From the NCBI GenBank assembly GCA_030549795.1, contig JAUQQO010000018.1, positions 1 to 64,000 of the forward strand: a stretch of DNA of 64,000 nt, given 5' to 3'. Below are positions 21,146 through 29,416 of the stretch, in pieces. Both the position numbers and the translations under genes were made by a program. Positions within the stretch are counted from its first letter, which is position 1. Each line of letters begins with the position of its first letter. The DNA is from Pseudomonadota bacterium (lineage in GTDB: Bacteria > Pseudomonadota > Alphaproteobacteria > Geminicoccales > Geminicoccaceae). The notes beneath the pieces were generated by a model. It saw only the letters and a list, made by a program, of their open reading frames with translations. It ran no database searches and had not been told where the DNA came from.

Positions 21146-21972
21146 CGCTCCTCCATCGCGCGCAAGGCGCTTTCGCTCTTGACCCGAGTTGGCAGGCAAA
21201 TCAACGCCACGATCGAAAATTAGACCCCTCATTTCGCCATAGCCGACTGTTTTGCGCAGCGGGCGACGCTTGCTGCGCGCAACTGTTCATCCTCGAGAGC
21301 CGGGGCGCTTTGCAGATGTTGCGAGGGCTCGCACAAGGAACGGCTGTGGCACGGTCGACGATCGGACCGGCGCGCACACCGCCGCCTCATTCATGGCGCC
21401 GAAAAGCTGCCACGACCCGATTGGCGGCCGCGCGCGACCCCGCGAAGGGCCTGGATCTTTTCCGCGTTCTCACGGTCGAGCCTGAGCGCGCAGGGCAAGG
21501 CCGTTTGCATCGAAAATCGGTTAACGTCGCGCACAACCGGAGGCGCTCGCGTGCCCGAATTCACCCTTTTTTAACCTTTCGAGCGGCGTTCCGTGCTGTT
21601 GCGGTCTCATCCGGCGACGTCGCGGGGAGCAAAACTCATGATCCGGCCCATCGCGCCTTTTCGGGTGAACATCGGCAACGCGTTGCGCGGCGCGGCTTCG
21701 GTGGGCGCGTTCACGGTACTTTTGGTAGGAACGTCGCCAACAGGACTTAGCGCGCGCGTGCGCGGCCTTAGGGCTCGCGCTGCGCCATGAAGGGTTCTTC
21801 TAGCCGCGTGGCGGGAGCAAAGATACGGGTCTGGCCGGTTCGCGCGGGCAGAGAACCAACTGCGATCGGAAGCGGTTCGGTTTGCCCCACCGAAAAGGCG
21901 CCATCCGGCGTCGCTTGTCCAACCCACAAGCTTTCGCGCCCAGCCCATCTTAGAGGTTCTGTTTGGCTTTTT

Positions 21973-22197
21973 ATGAGGTGGGCGCTTCCTGTCTATCTCT
22001 TCAGCTCAATGTTATTGGTGTTCATGATTTATCTTGTTTGGGCTGAGCGGCAACAGGGCCAGTCCGTTCTTTTAATCGAGGCCTTATTCGTTTGGCTCGC
22101 CCTCTTCGTTCCGCCTCTTATCCTATGCGAATGTGCTCTGGCCCTGGTGCGTCGCCTGCTCGGCTTGTTGAGACTTCGGCTGTGGGCAAAGCCTTGA
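21973..22197 (+). CDS. Small predicted membrane protein
   Basis: MRWALPVYLFSSMLLVFMIYLVWAERQQGQSVLLIEALFVWLALFVPPLILCECALALVRRLLG; two hydrophobic segments; lies in a visibly more AT-rich patch. Confidence 0.45.
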   Translation: MRWALPVYLFSSMLLVFMIYLVWAERQQGQSVLLIEALFVWLALFVPPLILCECALALVRRLLGLLRLRLWAKP

Positions 22198-22257
22198 CGC
22201 GCGAAGGCCGATCGCGCATCGCCAGACTCGCGTGCGTGTGCCCCCGGGAACAGCTCT

Positions 22258-22998
22258 GTGGACGGCTTGCGAGCGAGTCGGAGATTCTACGCCACCGACC
22301 TTTCGCCCTGTCCGTACCGGACGGGGCGACTCGAGCGTCGGCTGGTCACCCTGCTCGAACCGAACGGCGAAGCCGACGCGCTCGATCGTTTGACGATCGC
22401 CGGCTTTCGCCGCAGCCGACGCTTCCTCTACCGCCCCGTCTGCCCCGACTGCCGCGCCTGCGTGCCGGTTCGCATCGTGGTCGATGACTTCGTTCCGTCG
22501 CGAACCTTCAGAAAAGTTCTGAAGCGGAACCGGGACTTGAGCGTGCAGGAATGTCCACCGCGCGCGACCCGCGAACAGTATGCGCTCTTCCGCCGCTACG
22601 TGACCCATCGTCACGGCGATGGCCGCATGGCCGAGATGCGATGGCGCGACTATGTGGAAATGATCGAGGAGAGCACGAGCCTCACCCGCTTGCTCGAGGT
22701 TCGCGACCGCGACGGCAGCTTGATCGGTGCAAGCCTCACGGATTACGTCGCGAGCGGTCTTTCCGGCGTCTACAAATTTTTCGAGCCGACGACACCGGAG
22801 CGATCGCTCGGCACGTTCATCATCCTCTGGCACGTCCAGCGCGCGCGCGAGCTGGGTCTTCCCTACGTCTATCTCGGTTATTGGATCGCCGACTGTCGCA
22901 AGATGGCCTACAAGCGCCGGTTTATGCCGCTGGAGGCGCTCGAGGGCGGTATGTGGGTCCGCGTTCCTGAAGTTCCGGACGAAGCTCGCGAGATCTAG
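22258..22998 (+). CDS. bpt: Aspartate/glutamate leucyltransferase / arginyltransferase (Bpt/Ate family, N-end rule)
   Basis: FYATDLSPCPYRTGRLERRLVTLLE...RRSRRFLYRPVCPDCRACVPVRIVVDDF...SLGTFIILWHVQRARELGLPYVYLGYWIADCRKMAYKRRF. Confidence 0.9.
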   Translation: MDGLRASRRFYATDLSPCPYRTGRLERRLVTLLEPNGEADALDRLTIAGFRRSRRFLYRPVCPDCRACVPVRIVVDDFVPSRTFRKVLKRNRDLSVQECPPRATREQYALFRRYVTHRHGDGRMAEMRWRDYVEMIEESTSLTRLLEVRDRDGSLIGASLTDYVASGLSGVYKFFEPTTPERSLGTFIILWHVQRARELGLPYVYLGYWIADCRKMAYKRRFMPLEALEGGMWVRVPEVPDEAREI

Positions 22999-23085
22999 GC
23001 TCTTGCGGGTTATCATAGGATCGTGTACCTAGATCCCAGCGAGGCCGAGGCGCCTCCTTCGCCATCTGCTCCCGGAAGACCGCCC

Positions 23086-23424
23086 ATGGACCAACCCCAG
23101 TTCCACGAAGGCCTGCTCCTGCGCACGCGCGACGACACGCTCTTCTTCGTTCCGCTGATCGACCTTCTCGCCCGCTACCGTCTGCCCGACGACCAACAGC
23201 GCGGCACCCCGACGGGTGACGCGGTCCTCGAGATCCTGGATCGCAGCGCACCCCTTCGCGGCATTAAGAACGCCTTCTTAGGGGATCGAATGGTGATCCT
23301 CGAACCGGATCCCACCTCCCCGAGCGGCGGTAAACAGCGCTTCGCCGTCGAGCTCCTTACAGCCGCAGAGCCCGAGGTGCCGAGCGGCGGCAAGCAACGC
23401 TTCGCTGCCGAACCGGGCGATTGA
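23086..23424 (+). CDS. Candidate RiPP precursor peptide with two C-terminal PSGGKQRFA repeats
   Basis: 112 aa from ATG 23086 with upstream GGAAG: MDQPQFHEGLLLRTRDDTLFFVPLIDLLARYRLPDDQQ...DRMVILEPDPTSPSGGKQRFAVELLTAAEPEVPSGGKQRFAAEPGD; directly upstream of YcaO and TfuA genes. Alternative GTG start 23023. Confidence 0.75.
   Translation: MDQPQFHEGLLLRTRDDTLFFVPLIDLLARYRLPDDQQRGTPTGDAVLEILDRSAPLRGIKNAFLGDRMVILEPDPTSPSGGKQRFAVELLTAAEPEVPSGGKQRFAAEPGD
23320..23412 (+). repeat. Two protein-level direct repeats PSGGKQRFA(V/A)E at exact 60-nt spacing inside the candidate precursor
   Basis: Copy 1 ccgagcggcggtaaacagcgcttcgccgtcgag (23320-23352); copy 2 ccgagcggcggcaagcaacgcttcgctgccgaa (23380-23412). 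Confidence 0.97.
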
Positions 23425-23470
23425 CGCACCAACGCCCGCACGCACCGCCAATCCCGCGCGCGCCAACACC

Positions 23471-24676
23471 TTGCCCTGGCTTCCCAACGGGCCGCTGTTG
23501 CCCTCTGGCTCGGCCGAGGCGCTCTGGCGCTGTCTGCGCCCGCGCCTTGGCCTTTTCGGCATCACTCGCGTCGCCGACATCACCGGCCTCGACCATTTGG
23601 GAATACCCGTAGCGGTAGCCGTAAGGCCCAACGCCCGCGCGCTCTCGGTAAGCCAGGGCAAGGGCCTGGCTAAGGCGCAGGCCTTCGTAGGCGCGGCGCT
23701 GGAGAGCATCGAAACCTGGCACGCTGAAGTACCGGCGCTTGCGACGATCACCGCGACCCCACGTCGGGCTGCGGGCGATCCGAGCTTTCTTAAGCTCTCT
23801 CGCCTCACGCTGCATCGCGGCAGCCGTTTGCGGCCCGAGCTCGCGATCCCTTGGTTTCCCGCTCGCGACCTCATCTCCGGACGGGAGCTCTGGGTGCCGG
23901 CCGAACTGGTCGAGCTCGATTCGACCCGCTTGGACCAAGAAGGCCGGGGGTGCTTTCCGTTGAGCTCAACCGGGCTCGCAAGCGGCCGCACGCCCGCTGA
24001 GGCCACCCTGCACGCCCTTTTCGAGCTCATCGAGCGCGACGGCCTGACGCTCTTCCGCTTCCGCGATCCCCCCGAAAAAGCCAAGCGCCGCATCGATCTC
24101 GCGCGCGTGCGCGACCCTGTGGCGCGCGCTCTGCTCGATCGATTGGATGAAGCCGGCATGTTGGTCGGCGCCTGGGACGCGACGAGCGATCTCGGTGTTC
24201 CGACCATCTTCTGTCACCTCATGCCCGAGCGCCCGCGCGGCCACGACGGGCCCGGCTGGGAACTGGGGAGCGCCGCCCGCGCCTGTCCTGTCGCTGCTCT
24301 TTGTGCCGCTTTGCTCGAGGCGGTGCAGGCAAGGCTCACCCAGATCGCCGGCGTCCGCGACGACATCGGCCGCCAACGCTACGAGCCGCCGCCCGCTTTT
24401 CGCCTCGAGTACCAGCGCGCGCTTTTGAAAGCGCGCGGAGGGTACGAGCTGCCGCCACCCGCCTGGTCGCCCGCCCTTCCGGCTGAGACCCAGATCGAGC
24501 TCTTGCTCGCGCGTTTTGCTCGGCACGGTCTCGATCAGGTCGCCTTGGTCGATCTCGCACGCCCCGAGATCGGCATTCCCGTCGTCAAGGCTGTCGTTCC
24601 GGGCCTCGAGGACGGTCTCGATATGATCGGGTGGCGGCCCGGTCCGCGCGCGCGTGCCCTTGGAGCACGCCTATGA
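23471..24676 (+). CDS. YcaO-domain protein (TfuA-associated type)
   Basis: RVADITGLDHLGIPVAVAVRPNARALSVSQGKGLAKAQAFVGAALESIETWHAE...GLASGRTPAEATLHALFELIERDGL...ACPVAALCAALLEAVQARLTQIAGVRDD; TTG start assumed, true start uncertain. Confidence 0.93.
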   Translation: MPWLPNGPLLPSGSAEALWRCLRPRLGLFGITRVADITGLDHLGIPVAVAVRPNARALSVSQGKGLAKAQAFVGAALESIETWHAEVPALATITATPRRAAGDPSFLKLSRLTLHRGSRLRPELAIPWFPARDLISGRELWVPAELVELDSTRLDQEGRGCFPLSSTGLASGRTPAEATLHALFELIERDGLTLFRFRDPPEKAKRRIDLARVRDPVARALLDRLDEAGMLVGAWDATSDLGVPTIFCHLMPERPRGHDGPGWELGSAARACPVAALCAALLEAVQARLTQIAGVRDDIGRQRYEPPPAFRLEYQRALLKARGGYELPPPAWSPALPAETQIELLLARFARHGLDQVALVDLARPEIGIPVVKAVVPGLEDGLDMIGWRPGPRARALGARL

Positions 24677-26586
24677 GCATCGTCCTGTTCGTCGGCCCGA
24701 GCTTTCCCGCCCTCCATCGCCTTGCGCTTCCCGGCATCACCGTCCGACCACCAGCCGCTCAAGGCGATCTCTTGCGCGCTGTGGGCGACGGCGCGCGCGC
24801 GATCGGTCTCATCGACGGCGTCTTCGGCCACGAGCCCGCGGTTTGGCACAAGGAAATCCTCTTCGCGCTCGAGCGCGGTGTGCGGGTGCTGGGCGCCGCG
24901 AGCATGGGGGCACTGCGCGCAGCCGAGCTCTACCGGTTCGGAATGGAGGGCGTGGGCACCATCTTCGCTGCCTACCGCGACGGTCTTCTCGACGCCGACG
25001 ACGAAGTCGCCCTCGTTCACGGGCCGGCCGAGCTCGGCTGGCCGGCCTTGAGCGAGCCCATGGTCAATCTGCGCGCGACGCTCGCCCGACTCGAGCGGCG
25101 CGGCCTGCTCTCGCGCGCCGAGGCCGCGCAGGTGGCCGAGGCGCTCGCTACCCGCTTTTACCCCGAGCGCACGCGCGCGACTTTCGAATCCGTGCTGGCT
25201 GCCGTCGTCGGCGGCACGCGCGCCTCATCCCTGATCGAGTGGTCGCGCCGGCTGTTCGTCGATGCCAAGCGCATCGATGCCGCGCGCCTGCTCAAGCGCC
25301 TGCGAACCTCCCCGACCGCGCAAAGCCGGGTGGCTGCGCGGCGGATTGCGGTCCAACGCAGCGCTCCGTTGCGGGCCTTGTTGCGCGAACTCGATGCCAC
25401 GTCCCGCACGATCGCGCACAAGCCGCCGTCTTTGCCGGCGCTCAGGCCAGAATTGCCGCGCGCGTTGAGGCCGTGGGCGGTCTTCGGCTTGTTCGCCGCC
25501 GACAACGATCTCGCCCGCGCGCTCATCGAGGACCTCGAAGAGCTCCAAAACGCGCAGCTTCTAAACCGACTTCATGTGGTCGGCGAGATCGATTCACCCG
25601 ATTGCAGGCTTCGGGGCCGATTCTTTCTCCTTCCGGCGGATCCCTCAAAGGGGAGCCGCAAGCCTCGCCTGGTGATCGAAGGCGCTGGGCCGCGTAACAC
25701 CGGAGATCCACAACTGCTCGTCGAGTTTCTCAGTTGGGCCCTGCCGCGCTTTCCGGCCTGCCGGCGCGCCCTCTTGCTGTGGGGGCACGGTGCGGGGCTC
25801 AACTTGGCGATCGATGAGGGAGCGCGCGATGCGCTCTCGATTCCCGAGCTCCTTGAGGCGCTCGCGGCCGGGCTCGCGGCGCACGCGCCTATCGATCTCG
25901 TGATCTTCGATGCCTGTCTTATGGGCATGCTCGAGCTCGTGGGCGATCTCGCTCCGTTTGCGCACCATCTCGTTGCCTCGAGCGAAGTGGTGCCGGCCTG
26001 CGGCCTGCCGTACCATCGCGTGCTCGAGGCCTTCGCGCACCGCTCTTCACCCCGAGATGTCGGCTGCGCTCTGATCGAGGCGTTCATCGCGGAGATGGCG
26101 GTGCGCGGTGAGCGCCATGCCCGCATGCTTTTGGCCCGAACCGACCGCGCGGCACCCGCCCTCGAAGCCCTAAGCCTGGTGGGAAGGCGTTTAAAAGACT
26201 TGTTGCCGCGGGAACGCGACGCCGTCTTGGCGGCACGTCTGCTCGCCCGTGCGCCGCGAGCTCACGATCTGGTCGACGCCGGTGATCTGCTCGCGCGGCT
26301 TGCGCGGATGATCCCCGACGCGCAGCTCGGGGAGCTCGTCGGCAGGGCGCAGGAAGCGATCGCCGAGTGCGTTCTCGAAGTCCGTGCCGTGGAGCCCACC
26401 GCCTCGGTTTTGCCGAACGGGCTCACCTTGTGGTTCCCCGCCCAAGTCGGAACCTTTCGACTTTCCCGAAGCGAGTACGCGGTCCGGCCGTCGATCCGCG
26501 GACCGGGAGCCGGATGGCTCGCGTTTCTCGACGCCCTGCACGGCTGTGATCGCCATCAACGCACGAGCCTAGCCGCAATGGCATAA
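24673..26586 (+). CDS. TfuA domain - C11 peptidase (clostripain/caspase-like) fusion
   Basis: N-term: MSIVLFVGPSFPALHRLALPGITVRPPAAQGDLLRAVGDGARAIGLIDGVFGHEPAVWHKEILFALERGVRVLGAASMGALRAAEL...DEVALVHGPAELGWPALSEPMVNLRATL (TfuA). C-term (~25464 onward): LRPWAVFGLFAADNDL...RALLLWGHGAGLN...IDLVIFDACLMGMLELVGDLAPFAHHLVASSEVVPACGLPYH (C11; His372, Cys415). Confidence 0.9.
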   Translation: MSIVLFVGPSFPALHRLALPGITVRPPAAQGDLLRAVGDGARAIGLIDGVFGHEPAVWHKEILFALERGVRVLGAASMGALRAAELYRFGMEGVGTIFAAYRDGLLDADDEVALVHGPAELGWPALSEPMVNLRATLARLERRGLLSRAEAAQVAEALATRFYPERTRATFESVLAAVVGGTRASSLIEWSRRLFVDAKRIDAARLLKRLRTSPTAQSRVAARRIAVQRSAPLRALLRELDATSRTIAHKPPSLPALRPELPRALRPWAVFGLFAADNDLARALIEDLEELQNAQLLNRLHVVGEIDSPDCRLRGRFFLLPADPSKGSRKPRLVIEGAGPRNTGDPQLLVEFLSWALPRFPACRRALLLWGHGAGLNLAIDEGARDALSIPELLEALAAGLAAHAPIDLVIFDACLMGMLELVGDLAPFAHHLVASSEVVPACGLPYHRVLEAFAHRSSPRDVGCALIEAFIAEMAVRGERHARMLLARTDRAAPALEALSLVGRRLKDLLPRERDAVLAARLLARAPRAHDLVDAGDLLARLARMIPDAQLGELVGRAQEAIAECVLEVRAVEPTASVLPNGLTLWFPAQVGTFRLSRSEYAVRPSIRGPGAGWLAFLDALHGCDRHQRTSLAAMA

Positions 26587-26622
26587 AAACGTGCCTCCCA
26601 AAAGAACCCCCAATCCCCCTCG

Positions 26623-26650
26623 AAGGCCGGGTCGTCCCGGCCTTTCTCTT
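26623..26650 (+). terminator. Rho-independent terminator after the TfuA-C11 gene
   Basis: AAGGCCGGG-TCGT-CCCGGCCTT stem-loop followed by TCTCTT. Confidence 0.8.
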
Positions 26651-26741
26651 TGTGGCGAGCGCACACCCACAAGCCGTCTGCCCGGATGCCTTCCCCAATG
26701 CGGACGTGATAAGGGCTCAAGCGCGAGCGGGGAGTGCATCG

Positions 26742-28286
26742 ATGAACGCAGCCGAAAGCGTGGTCCGCACCGCCGAAGCGGCCGGGGTGGAGGTCTGCTT
26801 TGCCAATCCCGGCACGACGGAGATGCCTCTCGTCCTCGCCCTCGACCGTACGACCCGGATCCGCACCGTCTTGGGCCTGCACGAGGCGATCTGTACGGGT
26901 GCCGCCGATGGCTACGGCCGGGTCAAGGGCACACCGGCGCTCACCCTGCTCCACCTCGGGCCCGGACTCGCCAATGGTCTTGCCAATCTGCACAACGCCC
27001 GCCGCGCCCGCACCCCCTGCGTCAATCTCATAGGCGAGCACGCGACGTGGCACCGCGATGCCGATGCGCCGCTCAGCATGGACATCGAGGCGCTCGCCCG
27101 CACGGTCGCGCGCTGGACGGCCCGCGCGGTCCACGCGCGCGAGGCGGCTCGGCTTACCGCCCAAGCGATCGCGCAGGCATGCGCCGGCCGTGGCGGCATC
27201 AGCACCCTCGTGCTCCCGCACGATCTCTTATGCGAGGAGGTGGGCGATGCGATCGCGACGGTTCCGCCACCCGAGCCGCCGCTGCCGCCCGATCCGGGTG
27301 CGGTGGCAGCAGCCGCCGAGCTGTTGCGTGGTGCTGCACCCAGTGCGCTCTTCCTCGGTGGCCCTGCGCTGTGGGGCGAAGGTCTGCGTTTGGCCGGGCG
27401 GATCGCGCGCGCCACCGGTGCCACCCTCATCTGCGAGACCGGCTTTGCGCGCTTGGCCACCGGCGCAGGCCGGCCGCCGGTGCACCGTCTTCCCTATTTC
27501 CCCGAGCAGGCACAAGCGCTGCTCGACCGTTTCGGCCACATCATCGGTTGCGGCGCGAAGCGGCCGGTCTCGTTCTTCGGCTGGCCCGGCAAGCCCTCCC
27601 GCTATCTCGAAGATCGCGAGGGCGTGGTCTGGCTGGCAGGTGAAAACGAAGACGCGGTCGGCGCGCTGCGCGAGCTAGCCGACATGTTGGGCGCCCACGA
27701 GGACCATCCGGGCAGCGACTACGATCCACCCGCTCTGCCGAGCGGGTCGCTCGACGGCGCCAAGCTCGCCGCTGTGCTCGTCCACCACCTGCCCGAACAG
27801 GCGATCGTGGTGCCGACTGCGGTTACCAACGCGTTTCCTTTCTCGGCGATCGCCGAGCGGGCGCGCCCGCACGAGCAACTCGCGCTCACCGGCGGCGCGA
27901 TCGGTGAGGGGCCGGCGCTTGCGATCGGAGCGGCACTCGCCGCGCCGGACCGAAAGGTCGTCAATCTCGAGGCCGACGGCAGCGGAGCCTACGCGCTCCA
28001 GGCCCTTTGGACGCAGGCGCGCGAACGGCTCGATATCGTGACGATCGTCTGTGCCAACCGCGCCTACCGCATTCTGCAGCTCGAGCTCGAACGCCAGGGG
28101 CTGAGCGGCGGAAGCGCAACCCGCGCCCTAACGAGCCTCGAGGATCCGCCGATCGACTGGGTGACCGTCGCCCGCGGCCTCGGTGTGCCGGGCGTGCGGG
28201 TCGAGGACGCCGAAGGCTTAGGGCGCGCGCTCACCCGTGCCTTCGCCGAGCCTGGGCCGTTTCTCATCGAAGCCCGGCTCCCTTGA
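26742..28286 (+). CDS. Thiamine pyrophosphate-dependent enzyme (acetolactate synthase large subunit-like)
   Basis: MNAAESVVRTAEAAGVEVCFANPGTTEMPLVLALDRT...GLHEAICTGAADGYGRVKGTPALTLLHLGPGLANGLANLHNARRARTPCVNLIGEHATWH...EADGSGAYALQALWTQARERLDIVTIV. Confidence 0.9.
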   Translation: MNAAESVVRTAEAAGVEVCFANPGTTEMPLVLALDRTTRIRTVLGLHEAICTGAADGYGRVKGTPALTLLHLGPGLANGLANLHNARRARTPCVNLIGEHATWHRDADAPLSMDIEALARTVARWTARAVHAREAARLTAQAIAQACAGRGGISTLVLPHDLLCEEVGDAIATVPPPEPPLPPDPGAVAAAAELLRGAAPSALFLGGPALWGEGLRLAGRIARATGATLICETGFARLATGAGRPPVHRLPYFPEQAQALLDRFGHIIGCGAKRPVSFFGWPGKPSRYLEDREGVVWLAGENEDAVGALRELADMLGAHEDHPGSDYDPPALPSGSLDGAKLAAVLVHHLPEQAIVVPTAVTNAFPFSAIAERARPHEQLALTGGAIGEGPALAIGAALAAPDRKVVNLEADGSGAYALQALWTQARERLDIVTIVCANRAYRILQLELERQGLSGGSATRALTSLEDPPIDWVTVARGLGVPGVRVEDAEGLGRALTRAFAEPGPFLIEARLP

Positions 28287-28429
28287 ACCGCGAGCCGCTT
28301 GACCCGGCGCGACCCGTCTTCTGATCCACCGCTTGAGCGGCGCGCTCGCGCGATTGCAAGCCGAAACGCGCTCGGCCCTTGAGGAAGCCCCATCCGAAAG
28401 AAAGGATTTCCCAGCTCTCTTCGCGGGGT

Positions 28430-29389
28430 TCAGGCGCTCGGGGCAAGGCAGCGCAGAAGATCGGCCGCGAGGTTGCTCAACAGACTGCGGTAGGCGTCGG
28501 GGCCGGGGTGCAGCGGCGGCGCTCCGACCGGATCGAGCGTGCCCGCCCGTGCTCCGGTGCCTTCCGCGACGCTTTGGACGAGGGGCGAAGGGAACTGAGG
28601 CTCGGCGAAAACGCACACCGCACCCCGCTCTCGGATCGTCTTGCGCAACTGCGCAAGGCGCTTCGCCGAGGGCGGTCGTTCGGGTGACACGGTAATCGAG
28701 CCCGCGGCACCGAGGCCGTAGCGCTTCTCGAAATATTGGTAGGCGTCGTGGAACACCACGAAGGGCTTGTCCTTGACCGAAGCGAGCTTGTGCGCGAGCT
28801 CGCGATCCAGAGCCTCGATTCGCGCGATTTCTTCTTGCGCATTCGCCCGGTAGCGGTCGGCGCGCGAGGGATCGCGTTCGGCAAGCGCTTCCGCTAAAGC
28901 GCGCAGGATCACGATTCCGTTGGTGGGGTCGAGCCAGAGATGGCCGTCGATCGCCTGCGCGTGAGCGTGCTTGCTGTCGCGGCCGTGGTGGTGGCCGTGC
29001 GCGTGGTCATGTTCGTCCCACACACCACCTTTGCGGACCGAATATAAGGTCACCCCTGGAAGCTTGGCCGCTTCGACGATCCGCGCCTTGCGGGCCAGGT
29101 TGCGAAGCGGCTTATCGAGAAAGGTTTCGAGTGCGTCTCCCACCCAGACGATGATGTCCGCCCCTTCGAGCCGTTTGGCGTCGGAAGGGCGGAGCTGGAA
29201 GCCGTGCGGCGAGCTTCCCGGGGGCACGAGCAGGCTTGGTTCGCCGACCTCGCGCATCACCGCAGCGGCAAGGGCGTGCAGTGGTACGATCGAGGCTACC
29301 ACTTGCGGCGGTTCGGCCGCGCGGGCGGTAGCCAGCGCAAGGAGCAGGGCAGGGAGCGCGAGCGACAGGTGACACAGGGCGCGCCGCAT
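28430..29389 (-). CDS. znuA: Zinc ABC transporter substrate-binding protein
   Basis: Signal peptide; SIVPLHALAAAVMREVGEPSLLVPPGSSPHGFQLRPSDAKRLEGADIIVWVG; His-rich loop DEHDHAHGHHHGRDSKHAHAQ; HLWLDPTN. Confidence 0.95.
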   Translation of the reverse strand: MRRALCHLSLALPALLLALATARAAEPPQVVASIVPLHALAAAVMREVGEPSLLVPPGSSPHGFQLRPSDAKRLEGADIIVWVGDALETFLDKPLRNLARKARIVEAAKLPGVTLYSVRKGGVWDEHDHAHGHHHGRDSKHAHAQAIDGHLWLDPTNGIVILRALAEALAERDPSRADRYRANAQEEIARIEALDRELAHKLASVKDKPFVVFHDAYQYFEKRYGLGAAGSITVSPERPPSAKRLAQLRKTIRERGAVCVFAEPQFPSPLVQSVAEGTGARAGTLDPVGAPPLHPGPDAYRSLLSNLAADLLRCLAPSA

Positions 29390-29416
29390 GGCAGGGTACT
29401 CCGCGAGCCGTCGCAA

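Noticed and set aside
28979-29029. His-rich stretch (DEHDHAHGHHHGRDSKHAHAQ) as a novel metal-binding RiPP-like motif
   Set aside because: It is the ordinary charged/His-rich loop of ZnuA-type zinc-binding proteins.
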